Assembly (NCBI GenBank): GCA_028583685.1 | Contig: JAMXIF010001253.1 | Coordinates: 98,152,582 to 98,216,581, forward strand | DNA: 64,000 bases | Direction: 5' to 3' | Source: Petaurus breviceps papuanus | Lineage: Eukaryota; Chordata; Mammalia; Diprotodontia; Petauridae | Part shown: piece after piece, positions 21,869 through 33,600 of the stretch | Layout: each line of letters begins with the position of its first letter | Numbering within the stretch: the first letter of the stretch is position 1 | Made by a program: the position numbers and the translations under genes | The notes under the pieces: model-generated | Told to the model about the DNA's origin: nothing | Database searches by the model: none | The model's input: the letters and a program-made list of their open reading frames with translations, nothing else

Positions 21869-22640
21869 AAAACTATCACTCTTTGCAGACAATATATTGG
21901 TACACTTAAAGAATGCTAGAGATTCAACTAAAAAAGTTACTTGAAATAATTAACAACTTTAGCAAGGTTGCAGGGTATAAAATAAACCCACATAAAACAG
22001 CAAGAGATAGAAAAAGAAATTTCATTTAAAATAACTGTAGACAATATAAAATACTTGGATGTCTACCTATCAAGACAAACTCAGAAACTATATAAACACA
22101 ATTACGAAATACTTTTTATACAAATAAAGTAAGACCTAAACAATTGGAAAAATATCAATTGTTTATGGGTAGGCTGAGCTAATATAATAAAAATGAAAAT
22201 TCTGCCTAAATTAATTTACTTATTCAATGCCATGCCAATCAAACTACCAAAAATCATTTTTATATTATTTTTATTTTAGCAAAATTCATCTGGCAGAACA
22301 AAAGGTCAAGAATATCAAGGGAATTAATGAAAAAAAAAATTACAAAGGAAGGTGGCCTAGCCATATCAGATCTCAAACTATATTATAAAGTGGTAACCAT
22401 CAAAATTATTTGGTACTGGCTAAGAAATAGAGTGATGGATCAATGGAATAGATTAAGTACACAAGACACAGCAGTAAATTACAATAGTAACCTAGTGTTT
22501 GACAAACCCTAAGAACTCAGCTTCTGATATAACAACTCACTATTTGATTAAAAAAAAAAACTGCTGGGAAAACTGGAAACAATGTGGCAGAAACTAGGTA
22601 TAGATCAACATCTTACACCATATACCAAAATAAGGTCAAA

Positions 22641-22888
22641 ATTGGGGCCGCCTTGTCTCCAACCAGCAGACCTCTGGGCATGGCTGTGGTGGTGGTGGTG
22701 GTGAGGAGAAGGAGGAGGTCCAAGAGGACAAGGATGAGAATAAGGCACAGCTGCGGCCAACATGGACACTCCTTCTAAGAAGGGTGGGTTACGATCTACC
22801 ATTTCAGCTCTCCTGTGACATTGAGGATTCCCTTCTCCAGCAATTGCTCAATAAATACTGAGTTGGTCTGGAAATGTTATTTTTCCAG
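22641..22888. other. Unidentified ~245-bp insert in the L1
   Basis: L1 text breaks off after 'accaaaataaggtcaaaatt' and resumes at 'attaagtataaaggatgata'. The GC-rich sequence between fits no repeat I know. It has a (GGT)n run at 22687-22703, a purine-rich part, and AATAAA near 22850 close to its right end. One plus frame reads an acidic stretch GEEKEEVQEDKDENKAQ. It may be the 3' end of a retrocopied host mRNA, but there is no A tail and I see no target duplication. It makes overlapping short ORFs on both strands that I do not accept as genes. Confidence 0.5.
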
Positions 22889-24189
22889 GCACATGATTAA
22901 GTATAAAGGATGATACCATAAGAAAATTAGGAAATTATGGAATAGTTTATCTGTCAAATCTATGGAGAAGGGAAGAATTCATGACCAAACAAGAGACAGA
23001 GAGGATTATGAAATGCAAAATGGATAATTTTGATTACATTAAATGAAAAAGTTTTTCCACAAACAAAACCAATGCAAACAATATTAGAAGGAATGCAGAA
23101 AGCTGGCAATCTTTATAGCAAGTGTCTTTGATGAAGAGCTCATTTCTCAAATATGTAGAGACCTGAGTCAATTTATAAGAATACAAGCCATTCCCCAATG
23201 GATAAATGATCAAAGGATATAAACAGGCAGTTTTTAGATGAAGTCAAAACTATCTATAGTCATATGAAGAAATGTTCCAAATCCCCATCTATTACAGAAA
23301 TGTAAATTTAAACAACTCTGGGGCACCACCTCATACCTATCAGATGGGCTAATATGACAGAAAAGGAAAATGATAAATGTTGGAAAGGATTTGGGAAAAT
23401 TGGGCTACTCATGTATTATTGATAGAGTTGTTATCCACCATTTTAAAGAGCAATTTGGAACTATGCCCAAAGGGCAATCAAATTGTGCCTTCCCTTTGAT
23501 CCAGCAATACCACTACTAGGTCCACATCCCAAAGAGATCATAAAAAGGGAGAAAGAACCTACATGTACAAAAATATTTATAGCAGCTCTTTTTGAAGTGG
23601 CAAAGAATTGGAAATTGAAGGAATGTCTATCAATTGGGGAATGGCTGAATGAGTTGTGATATGTGAATGTAATGGAATTTTATTGTGCTATAAGAAACGA
23701 TGAGCAAGATGATTTCAGAAAAACCTAGAAAGACTTACATGAACTAATGTACAATGAAGTGAGCAGAACCAAGAGAATATTGTACATAGTATCAGCAACA
23801 CTATGTGATGGTCAACTATGAACAACATAGCTCTTCTTAACAATACAATTATCCAAGACAATTCCAAAGAGCTCATAAAGGAAAAGGCTATCCAGATCCA
23901 GAGAAAGAACTGATGAAGTCTGAATGCAGATTGAAACATATTATTTTCACTTTATTTTTTTTCATGATTCTTTTCCTTTATTCTGTTTCTTCTTTCACAA
24001 CACGACTAATGGAAATATGTTTTACATGATTGCACATACATGATCTATATTAAATTGCTAACCATCTTAGGGAGTGGATGAAAGGAAGGGCAGGAGATAA
24101 TTAGAACTCAAAAATTTTTTTAAATAAATGTTAAAAATTGTCCTTATATATAATGGGAAAAATACTATTAAAAATTTAAAACAGCATAG

Positions 24190-24960
24190 AATTAAGGAAA
24201 AAACCCTGGGATACTCCTTCAGAGACCTTCCTCCAAGTTATTATAAATCCATTAATAGCTAACTACTCTTCAACTCTGGTCATTGAACTGGTTTTGAATA
24301 CAACAAATCACTGTTTTCCACATAATTCCATCTTTCCAATAAAAATAGCATGAGAGACAATCAATTGCTTTGCTGAAATCTAGGTAGCATTGTTTATGGT
24401 ATTCATTTTATCAAATGTTCTAGCAACTCTGTCCAAAAAGGAAATTAATTTGGTCTGTCACGACCAGTTACCAATAAAGTCACGCTGGCTCTTAATGATT
24501 ACTACTTCCTTTTTCTCCTTGCCATTTATTCAAGTGCTAGACTCATTCTTGAAGTCTGATACTTTGGTAGATGATTGATCTCACTGACATAACTAGTACA
24601 GATTCTTGCCAAGTCACATCTTCTTTTCCTATACAGTTCTTATCCCTACTCTTCCATAAGTCCTTTATAGAAGATTTACCTAATGCACTAGAGGCCTTCC
24701 ACTAGTCTAGGTCTTTAAAAATTTTTTGGATAGCAATAAAACATCCATACTGCCTACTTGTCTTCCCTAACTCTGTACATAACTACTCTACCTCCTTTTC
24801 TGCTCATACATATTGTTCTTCATAATGTGTTATCAACTTCAGAAATGAATTTATTTTATGTTGTTTATTTGCTTTCACCCCCTTTTTATTATGTAGTGCT
24901 CTCCCTGGGCTACTCCTTTCTCAACTCAAACTCACAGATTGGGTCCACAGAGAAGTGATT
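24190..24960 (-). repeat. Ancient LINE-like repeat (CR1/L3 group suspected)
   Basis: 'tttgctgaaatctaggtagc', 'aaaaggaaattaatttggtc' and 'aaagtcacgctggctcttaa' match a widespread old antisense LINE segment in amniotes. The family call is by memory of its pattern only. Confidence 0.4.
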
Positions 24961-25300
24961 ACCCTCAGATCCAAGATACTCCATAGGTTTGCATTCCTAA
25001 AACTATAGTTTGTGAATCCCAACGGGTACACTTAACCTTAATATTCAGCCAGTAGACTCCTCAATTAGCTCAAAGCAAAGGCATTTATTGAGATGGCATT
25101 TTAATAGCAATAGGAACAAAGCATTCTCCCCCCACCCCAAAAAAAAACCTTGAAGTTTACTCTTTTACAATTACACACAGCATAAGTGGGAAGAAAGGTC
25201 ACATATTTAGAAAGTCACTAGTTTAAGGAACACTGAACTAAAGCAATTCACATTGTTACTGCAGAAGTCAATGTTCTTTCTCTTCTCAGAAAAAAGTCAC
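24961..25300. other. Unassigned, possibly LTR-derived
   Basis: 'caaaggcatttattgagatg' resembles the antisense polyadenylation region of an LTR, and similar wording recurs near 61.84 kb. Ends not found. Confidence 0.3.
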
Positions 25301-26841
25301 AATGAGTTGTTTGTCCAGCCTAGTTGAACAGAGGGAGACCCTGAGGTCTATGGACGCTAGGGCCTGGGCTGGGCCAGGAGCAACACTCCAGTGTCCAAGG
25401 AAAGACTATGCGTCAGAGCAAAAGGAAGTCCTAGACCCATGTTAGGACACCATCAGACCCATTCTGGAATGTATGAGCTGGCAGCTTTGTCGCCCACCAC
25501 TCAGTTTCAGGTCAATGATCCAAGGGATATTAAACAAGTACCTGCACATGGGGTGGCATTCCCTGATAGAGACACACTGTGTGAGGCACTGAGAAAGAGA
25601 GTTCAGAAGCTACCAGCGGCTGTGTGGCTCAGACCCCAGGAGCACAAAGGGATACAAAGGAATACCTAAGGCAGGATCCCCAGACCAAAGGAGAGTCTAT
25701 AATTCTGCTGTTTTGAATCAAAAGAGCTTTCCAACTAGCTGATACCAGCTGAGTCCTGTAGTAGTCTGTTGCTTAGACCCAAACCCAGGTCAGGAACTTG
25801 CAGAATTCAGAGCAAAGGTGCAGGAGTCAGATTTATCCTGGATCAGACTACTTTGGGAACTTTGAAAGCTTGCAAGTCACCAGTCTATACTGAGATTCTG
25901 AAATAACAATATTCAATACTAAGAAAGCAATAGGACTAGTCGAGACCTTCCCTCCAAAAGTATGACAAAGTCCTGCCTTAATGGCACATCCTAACATCAA
26001 GTCTGAAATCAGGAAGTAGACTGGAAGAGTGAGCAAATGAAAAGAGAAGAGCTATTTTGATGGCTGGGAAGCTCAAGACACAAGCTAGAAGAGAATGATT
26101 CCAAAATAGCTATAAGCAAACCTCAGATTAAAATACAGCTTGGGCAAATATTCAACTAGGATTCCTGCAGAGATGAAGCAAGAGTTTAAAAAAAGAGTTA
26201 AAATGTTTTTGTAAATGAAATGAGAACTCTTGAGGGAAAAATAACTGAAAAAAAATTTAAAAAGAAAACTAAGGAAGAAGGATTGGAAAGGGAAATAACA
26301 GCTTGGCACAACTAATACAAACCTTATTCAAGTCACAAACCTCCCTGAAAATTAAACTGAACCAAATGACTCTGTGAGACAAAAAGAAATATTTTATAAA
26401 ATAAAGTAAAAAGAATGAAAATATAGAAGAAAATGTAAAGTATTTCATAGCAAAGCAGCTGACCTGGAAAACAAATGGAAGAGAAAAAAATGTGAGAATC
26501 ATTAAGACTCACCAAGCACCATTACCACCACCACTCTCCAAAAGACTAGATATCCTATTTTAAGAAATCTTAAAAGAAAACTGCCCAGGGGTGGCTAGGT
26601 GGTGCAGTGAATAGAGCACCAGCCCTGGAGTCAGGAGGACCCGAGTTCAAATCCCGCCTGAGACACTTAACACAAAAACTAGCCGTGTGACCTTAGGGAA
26701 GTCACTTAACCCCAGATGACCTCCCTTCCCCCCCCAAAAAAAATAACTTACCCAGCAAAACAGAGTATAGAGCTTTGGAGGAAATGGATCTTAAATGAAA
26801 TAGAGAATTTCCTAGCATTCCTGATGAAAAGACCAGAGCTG
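25301..26841 (+). mobile_element. Older HAL1/L1-type element, 5' part
   Basis: A decayed relative of the young HAL1: a GC-richer 5' UTR-like part (25300-25870), then an A-rich ORF1 remnant. The end 'ttacccagcaaaacagagta' and 'gaatttcctagcattcctga' lines up with YPAKLS and QAFLLKKPEL of the young copy. It is broken by many changes, by a SINE at about 26588-26746, and by an LTR element at 26842. The ORF1 remnant cannot make protein. Confidence 0.75.
26588..26746 (+). mobile_element. tRNA-derived SINE inside the older HAL1
   Basis: Head ggggtggctaggtggtgcag, 'gccctggagtcaggaggacc', 'gtgaccttagggaagtcact', C-rich then A-rich end. The target duplication is unclear. Confidence 0.92.
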
Positions 26842-27978
26842 TGTAATGGTAATTAATTTGAATTTGAAGATCCTTTTGTGATGGCAAAAGTAGCAGGTAC
26901 TTAACACTTAGTAATTGATCAAGCCTCTGTTGGGGAAACAGAAGGTATGAACTCCTGTCTCCTGTTGCTGACATAACAGGAAGGGGTTGTCCGAAACAGG
27001 AAGCTAATGCTGTGTGTATATAAGGAAAAGCCCCAGGAAGGGACAGTCAGAATTTTTTGGGAAAAGAATCTGGAGGCAGAGCAGCTACAGAAGAGAGAAT
27101 TGAGAACTGAGCCAGAATTTCCTGAGAACTTGTGGTGGTGGAGCTTCTTCTGAACAAGAGCCAGGAGCCCAGAAGCCCAGGAACCTAGTTGACAGAGGAG
27201 CCAAGGAGTCCAGGAGCCCCCTCCCCTCAGGCTGGATAAGGTGATTCTGATTTTTGAATGAGCTGCAGAAGACTAAGGAAGCATGACCAGGATTAGGGAG
27301 TTTATTTGTGGCTTGGTTGAGCCTTGAATTTCCAGGAGCAGAAATTGTGAAGGATTTGAGATGGACTGGACCCTGTGAACTTCAGTGTGGAGCAGGACCT
27401 ACCCAGAGAGCTGGACAAGGAACTGGGAGCTGTCTGCCATCGAACCCAGGTAACAGTCTGGTGAATCCAGGTAGAATCTGGGACCATGGAAGGGGATCCA
27501 GGGAATCTGAGAACAGGCCCCAAGTCAAAATGAAAAGACATCTCCATGGATACTGAGTAATGATGAAACTGTAGTTTACTAGTGACCTAGAGGTGAAGGG
27601 TCTATGTATTTTCTAATGATTATGCTTAGTGATTAATGATACTTAGTAATTGATTGCTGAATAAGTGTTAATTTAGTGTGCCCCATGAGTGGAAGACTTC
27701 AATTATTGTGCTTTGAGATGATTGTTCTTTGTTCTAAATATTGTGACCACTTTGGTGAAAACTATGTGGCCATTTTAATGATAAGCTGTTGTGAATACTA
27801 TATTGTGATTTTCTGTGATAAGCTGTAATATTGTGAATGCTGTACCTTGATTTTCTATGAATGTTTTGCTTTGATTTGTTATGGAATAAATAGAGTGTTC
27901 ATTATACTGTGTAATCAGAACTTTAAAAGCTGTTCACAGTAGCATTCTTCTGGAAAGCTGCTCGTGCATGGTGTAACA
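26842..27978 (+). mobile_element. LTR-type element, 1.14 kb, inside the older HAL1
   Basis: It begins TGTAATGG and ends GGTGTAACA. It is flanked by AGCTG at 26837-26841 and 27979-27983, a perfect 5-base duplication, and HAL1 homology resumes right after (gagaaaagaaacataaaaag). A TATA box (tatataagg) is near 27016 and a polyadenylation signal (ggaataaatag) near 27884. Its first 35 bases resemble the start of the 43/55/56-kb LTRs. Its middle resembles the modules at 29.9-32.1 kb. It may be a long solo LTR or a compact non-autonomous element. There is no gag, pol or env. Old. Confidence 0.75.
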
Positions 27979-27983
27979 AGCTG

Positions 27984-29075
27984 GAGAAAAGAAACATAAA
28001 AAGATAAACATGAATGAATAATAATAAAGGATTAAAAGATAAACTGCTTATATTCAAATATGGGGAAATGATACCTGCGTCACCTCTGAACCCTATTGTC
28101 ATCAAGAGTCAGAGGGAGCCAGGCTTGGCAGTGATTTTGTTATGTCTTGATGAACTTAAGAGAAGAAGGGAAAGGGGGTGGGGGTGGAGAGAAGAGGAAT
28201 ATATTAGAGTTGGAAAGGGAGAAGAAAATTAGGGGAAATTATCTCACATAATCTATGCACTCAAGTAGAAGTTTATAAAAAGGAAGAGGGGAGGAGAGAG
28301 TAACAGACACTTGAACTTCTTTGTCATTTGAACTTATCAGAAGAAAAAAGAATAAACACACATTCTAGTTGGGTACAGAAATAAATTTCACTCATCGAGG
28401 AAATAGAGGGAAAGGGAAGAAGAGGGAGAAGGGGGAGGGTGACTTAGAAGGAGGGCAAGATTAAGGGACAGATTAGTTCTAACAAAAACAAACTCTAAGG
28501 ATATACAAAAATATTTAAGGCTCCTTTCTGGATGGCAAAGAATGGGAATCAGAAATGGGTGCCCATAAATTAGGGATGAACGATGGTATGTGTATGTTTA
28601 TGTATGTATGTATGTGTATATACATACCATATATTGGTATGATATATAAATGTGATGGAATACTAGTTTGTGTGTGTGTATGTGTGTGTGTATGAAACTG
28701 ACAAAACATGTATGAACCGATGCAGAATGAATGAACAGAATCAGAAGAACAATTTATACAATTAAAAACATTATGAAAAAGGCAAACAACTTTGAAACAC
28801 TTAGCAACTTTTATCAGTATAATGACCAACCATGATACCAGAGGACTAATGAAATGGAATTTGCTACCCACCTCCTCACAGCGAGGTGAAAGATCAGAGT
28901 GCAGAATGAGAAGTGTTTTTATTGAACATAGTCAATGTGGAAATTTGTTTTAATTGACTATACATGTTTGTAATATGTTTTGCTCTTCTTTTCAATTGAG
29001 GGGAGGGTTAGGGATGTGAGGCTGACAAAATAGATTTTTGTTGATTGAAAAAATAAAACAAATATATTTTTAAAA
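27984..29075 (+). mobile_element. Older HAL1/L1-type element, 3' part
   Basis: This continues the element split at 26842. It has the purine-rich, G-rich 3' UTR style of the young HAL1 (aggggaaattatctcacata), a TATG/TG microsatellite at 28585-28700, and an L1/HAL1 3' end (atgtttgtaatatgttttgc) finishing with an A-rich tail near 29050-29075. Confidence 0.75.
28585..28700. repeat. TATG/TG microsatellite
   Basis: Repeated tatg and tgtg units inside the HAL1 3' region. Confidence 0.9.
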
Positions 29076-29265
29076 ATACTTAAATATTTTGCTTTTTCTG
29101 TTATTTTCTGTGATTACATCAGCTAGGATAGGAGAAGGGGTATAAATTAAGGATATTTTCCTCTCCTCCTTTACTATGACAACATGCATTACCAAACTCA
29201 TGAACAAGTTGGTTTATCTCCACAAAGTTCAATTGTTTATAACTCTGAAGGTATTTTCCATGTGA

Positions 29266-29672
29266 GGAAGCTAGGTGGTTCAGTGGATACAATGATGGTT
29301 CTGGAGTAAGGAGGGCCTGAGTTTGAATCCAGCTTCAGATACTTACTAGCTGTGTGACCCTGGGAAAATCATTTAACCCCTATTTTCCTTAATCCAATGG
29401 AGAAGGAAATGACAAACCACTCTAGTGTTTTGGGGTTTTTTTGCTTTTTGAAGGGCAATTGGGGTTAACTGACTTGCCCAAGGTCACATGGCTAGTTTTT
29501 GTTAAGTATCTGAGGTTGGATTTGAACTCAGGTCCTCCTGACTCCAGGGCCAGTGCTCTATTCACTGTGCCACCTAGCCACCCCAAACCACTCTAGTATT
29601 TTTGCCAAGACAACCCATGGACAAGATGGTCCATAGGGTCATGGTGAGTCAGACATTACTGAACAGCAACAA
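29266..29672 (+). mobile_element. Long marsupial SINE with RTE-like tail, split by another SINE
   Basis: Head gaagctaggtggttcagtgg and 'tagctgtgtgaccctgggaa' are tRNA-SINE parts. The 3' part 'agaaggaaatgacaaaccac', 'tatttttgccaagacaaccc' and 'gggtcatggtgagtcagaca' is the RTE-related tail seen also at 52.7 and 58.7 kb. The second SINE (29427-29584) lies inside the tail. Confidence 0.85.
29427..29584 (-). mobile_element. tRNA-derived SINE nested in a SINE
   Basis: On the minus strand ggggtggctaggtggcacag ... gggcaagtcagttaacccca plus tail. It is flanked by an identical 13-base duplication aaaccactctagt at 29414-29426 and 29585-29597. Confidence 0.95.
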
Positions 29673-29689
29673 ATTTTCCGTATAAACTT

Positions 29690-30985
29690 TGGGGCCCTGC
29701 TTCACCCTAATAATAAACAGCAATCAGAAATTAAATTGAACCTGAAAATCATATCTCTTAACTAAATAATATTTAAGGGAAGAGACAGATATAATTGTGG
29801 TCCAGTACTTCCTCTCTCTCTCTGAGGAGGGCAGAGTGGTCAAACCTTCTGGCCCCAATTTCTTACTTCCCCTCTTGGAAGGAATTAAAGTCTCCTTTGG
29901 AAAAGAGTGGGGGAGGAAGAGATGAGAGATATCTATTCTGCCTCTGGCACCTCTAAGTTATATGTGAAGACAGCCCTTACCACATGTATAATATATATAC
30001 ACATAGGTATACATATGCATATATACCCACACATGTCTAATGCCATTCACAGCAGTACACCTGAGGATTTCTGCTTTGAATAATTTCAAGAGTCTAATTG
30101 CATAGTATAATGAACTCTCTATTCATTCAGCAATAAACTAAAGCATAACATTTACAACATAACATATTACTAAGGTGGGCCCATAGTCTTCAACAAAACA
30201 TGTCATTCAGTATCTCCTATAACATTCCTCAGAATCCCCACACAGTATATATTATTGTATCTCCAAAGTCAGGGGGTCTCAGGCTAGGGTTTTCCTAGCA
30301 TAATATATCCTTAAGGGGTAGCAGAAAATACAAACACCATCCACCCCTAGGTAATAGTAAGTTACACTCTCCTCAGTCAATACAAAGTGTTCAAGTAAAG
30401 TCCTCTTTCATCTTGACTCAAGATTGACTTCCAAGTCCCATGGCTCTTCCTCTGTGGGCTGATCCTCCCAGCTCTTGCCTGAATTCATACAACTCTTGCC
30501 TGGGTTCAAATGTAAGCAGCTCTCTGTTCCTGCTCCTGGTTTTAGTTCACAAGGGCTGCTTCTCTCCAAGCTCTTCCTGCTCCTAATTGACAGCAGGCTC
30601 CAGAGGTTCCTGCCCATAGCTTCTGTTTCTAGGAAGACAAAGCTTAACAGGGCTACAACAATATTTATATACTTTACCAGCACCATTAGGACTTCTGTCT
30701 GAGAAATCAACACAGACAGGGCTTCTGTCTGACAAAGTAACACAGATCAACAGAGTGCCAACATCACAAACATTCTTTCTGTTAGGCCTCCCCACAAGTA
30801 AGATCCCCCCGCTAGTCTACTCACACTTGCTTCTTTCTCTTAGCTCTGCTGTCTCTCTCTCAGCTGTTCTCTCCTCCCCCTATAAGCAATGCAATATATA
30901 CTGTTTCCAACCAAAGACTCTTAATTCAGTCAAAGGCTCTTAATTCAATCAAAGGCAAGGCTCAATCAAAGGCACTTGAATGGTG
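29690..30985 (-). mobile_element. LTR-element remnant, module A
   Basis: The minus-strand reading 'ctgcttacatttgaacccag', 'agttgtatgaattcagg', 'gagttcattatactatgcaa' parallels the 3' half of the element at 26842-27978. An ending like gaatggcattagaca (near 30030) would match its GTAACA end. Related wording at 31.0-32.1 kb makes this one of two neighbouring copies. No retroviral protein region is seen. The borders are not fixed. It is broken and old; the ORFs on both strands here are not genes. Confidence 0.5.
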
Positions 30986-32110
30986 TAATGTAATGCCAAG
31001 GAAAGGCAACTTCCCAAGGCTCAAAATACCAGCATAGGTGCTCTCCATTTTATTCAGTGACAAAGTAAGAACAGAGAAGATCAAAACATGACATCATTCA
31101 AAATACAGCATTTACTAAGTGTGATTAAATAATCTCCCAAGTACTACCCCACCCCAGGACCTTCCAATCATTCAATCAATTACAAAGTCCCTGTTCTAAA
31201 TACTACTCCACCCCAGGCTGAACCTTCATTTAGTCCACCACAAAGCGCCTCTTCTCAAATGGAGATTAGTTTCCAATCTAAGTAAAGTACATTCATTTGT
31301 TCAACCATAGAACACAAAAAGGTCAAAAGTTCCCCACCCCTGGATCACAATTCAATCTACCCCAGAGTTACATCAAGTTTAAGCACAGCACTTAATACCC
31401 AAATGGAGGTCTTTTCTTCATCTTGACAGGAGGCAAGTTCTCAGCAATCTTAGTTCCTGGGGAGACAAGGTTTAGCAAGGCCACAAGATACATTGCCAGT
31501 CTCTTCATTAATTCATCCTCTGTCTGCAAAACAGTCCTAGAACCCCTGAAAACATTAGCCAAACCCTCTCCCAGGATTTCTGTAAACATACAACAAGAAA
31601 ATCCTTCTTCAGGGCTTCTGAACCAACAGCAAGGTTCCCAGACCCCTGCAACAACAGCACTGTCCTTCACCAGTGGACAGTATTCACTCTCTGTCTGCAG
31701 GACAGTCTCAGGAGCTCTTAGCCAACATCCAGGTTCCAGGACTTCTTCAACAAAAGGACTGTCTTTCCCAGTGGACAAATCTGGCAAAACAACATCAAAA
31801 CAGACAGACAAAGAACCAGCAAAACAGCCATGTCTCCTCAGTCCTTGGCAGCTCAGGGGGCAGGTCTCAAAAGTCCAGGGCAATTCAAAGTGGCCCCCAG
31901 CAATTCAGTCTCTCTCTCTGCCTCCACAAGGTGCTGCTTCCAAAAAGTTCTTCTGCCTCTCTCTTGTCTCTCCAAATCTATGTCACCAGCTCCTCCCAGT
32001 TCAGAACTCTCTTTTCACATCAACAAGTCCATCCCACAGGTGGAATTAACAAGCCCTGGGTTTTAACACAATCAATTTGAAAACCAAGCTAATACAGGGG
32101 AATCTTTATG
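30986..32110 (-). mobile_element. LTR-element remnant, module B
   Basis: Minus-strand text 'ccttgctaaaccttgtctcc' matches module A's 'ccctgttaagctttgtcttc', and both then continue with similar G-rich sequence. The pyrimidine-rich plus strand gives ORFs of up to 208 residues on plus and 163 on minus, which overlap each other and share no known domain. A stray end like a hAT TIR (gttccccacccctg) is near 31330. Old and broken. Confidence 0.5.
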
Positions 32111-32334
32111 TTCCATTACTATCACATATGGCTAAAACTCAATCCAGAAAAACAGCAAAAAGTCCTACTTTTCTTGACATTACAATTTATCACACATATG
32201 TGTGTAAAAACTAGGGACAAAAAGTGAATTCATTCCATTCATTATCTTATTGGCCTCTTCATATACAATTCAGCTATTCATATCACCCACCCTTTGAGGT
32301 TATGGAATATCTGTTTTGATTCTGAGGCTGTTCA

Positions 32335-33105
32335 TGTTGTAAGGTAACCCAAATCACATGCCACCTGATTTGGAGCCCACCATTAAGCCACCATTAAATC
32401 CCTTTGTATTTTTCTTTGTCTTTATCCTAAACCCTGTAACTGCTTGTCACAACTTAAAGACATAGTCCTGGGCAAAAGTGATTCACCCAAGGCATAGTTC
32501 CCTGCTCTGTTATCTTTCCCCTAAGTTAGTACTTCCCTAAATCAATAAGCCTTGAAGCAGCTTTTTGTGTAAGGATTATGGTACAAGTCTGTATAGAGAT
32601 CATGGGGCAAGTCTATCCCATGCAAGAGACTACCCTGTTCTGGGATGCTGACCCAGAAAAGTCCTCCACCCAGAACACTGACCAAGCAGGGTCCCCCAAA
32701 CCCTTTACCCAGAACATGACCCTGACCTGTTCCATGACCCCAGCCTGTTCGGGAAACTCCACTGCCCCTGTGCCCTCCACCCTGTACCCTCCACCCTGTT
32801 CTAGGTGGGACCCCTATCACATGGAGGGTCACGGCCTTGTACCCTTGCACCATGTTTCCCAAATTAGCCCTGAGCTTAGATCCAACCAATGGCTGTTCTT
32901 GGATTCTGTATATCATTGCTTATGCTAGCTCCCCTCCTCAATTGTGGTTTTTGTGGGTTTTGCCTTTATAAGCATTGCCTGTATCTCAATTCAGGGCTGC
33001 CTGATTTGAGTGTATACTCCAGGCAGTTGAGCTCTTGATTAATAAATCTGCATCTAAATTTATCTAAAATCCAGATCTCATCTTGCTCTTATTTTCTTCA
33101 CAACA
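32335..33105 (+). mobile_element. Probable solo LTR
   Basis: Starts tgttgtaagg, ends cttcacaaca. Flanked by ttca on both sides (32331-32334 and 33106-33109), a 4-base duplication. It has the promoter-like 'ctttataagcattgcc' near 32964 and polyadenylation-like 'gattaataaatctgc' near 33040, in the right order for U3-R-U5. Overlapping 116-124-residue ORFs inside are shadows of C-rich repeats. Confidence 0.55.
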
Positions 33106-33169
33106 TTCACACCTCCTACACTCCCTCCCCACCTGAACCCTATCCAATTTATTTCCGTAGATCCCAGAA

Positions 33170-33600
33170 AATACTTGTCAGACACTGCTAAGCAGCAAGG
33201 ATACAAAGAAAGGTAAAAACATTGTTCCTGCTCTCAGGGAGCTGACATTCTAACAGGAGACACTGCACATAAGCAATCATGTTCATGCAAGATATGTATG
33301 GGAGGTTTAAATGGAGGTGATCTGAGAAGAAAGATCCAATGAGATGTGGGATTGGGAAAGGGCTCTTGCAAGAGATAGGCTTTGAGTTGTCCTCAAGAAC
33401 ATCAGGCAGATGTTCAAAGTTCAAGAAGACCAGAGGTGGAGGTAAGGAGGGATAGCATTCCAGGCATGGGTGAGAGCCAGTGAGAAGACATGGAATTAGG
33501 AGATAAGAGTTTTGTGTGAGGAACAGCAAAAAGACCAGTGTTGCTGGATCATAGTGACCAACGGTTGGGTTTTGTATGTAAATACCCAAGTGAGATTAGT
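33170..33600 (+). repeat. Ancient mammalian interspersed repeat fragment
   Basis: 'gctgacattctaacaggaga', 'gggctcttgcaagagatagg' and 'ggcatgggtgagagccagtg' are of the same type as at 1.7 kb, here longer. The 133-residue antisense ORF at 33188-33589 falls exactly on it and is not a gene. Confidence 0.5.

Larger units (their letters stand above)
19841..24150 (+). mobile_element. Long L1, 5'-truncated, with nested insertions
   Basis: It runs from the end of the endonuclease region through the reverse transcriptase to the 3' UTR, with many stops and frameshifts. Visible ORF2 motifs: [14 protein letters not shown] near 21020, [14 protein letters not shown] near 21235-21275, DAEKAFDKIQ near 21410, and the catalytic FADD block as FADN at 21882-21893. 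The 3' part (ccagcaataccactactagg; aggaatgtctatcaattggg) is the conserved L1 C-terminal/3' UTR. Two SINEs and one unidentified sequence are inserted. The ORF1 and 5' UTR are absent. Confidence 0.93.

Noticed and set aside
22584-22802. Val/Arg-rich (plus) and His/Pro-rich (minus) ORFs
   Set aside because: They arise from the GGT and purine runs in the unidentified insert, begin in L1 sequence, and have no domain.
26839-27915. 9-base direct repeat CTGTGTAAT as target duplication of the 27-kb element
   Set aside because: The right copy lies inside sequence that is shared with the related module at 30 kb, so it is part of the element. The AGCTG pair at 26837 and 27979 with TG...CA ends fits better.
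31392-32080. ORFs of 163, 208 and 135 residues on both strands
   Set aside because: They overlap in opposite strands inside an LTR-element remnant and share no known protein domain.
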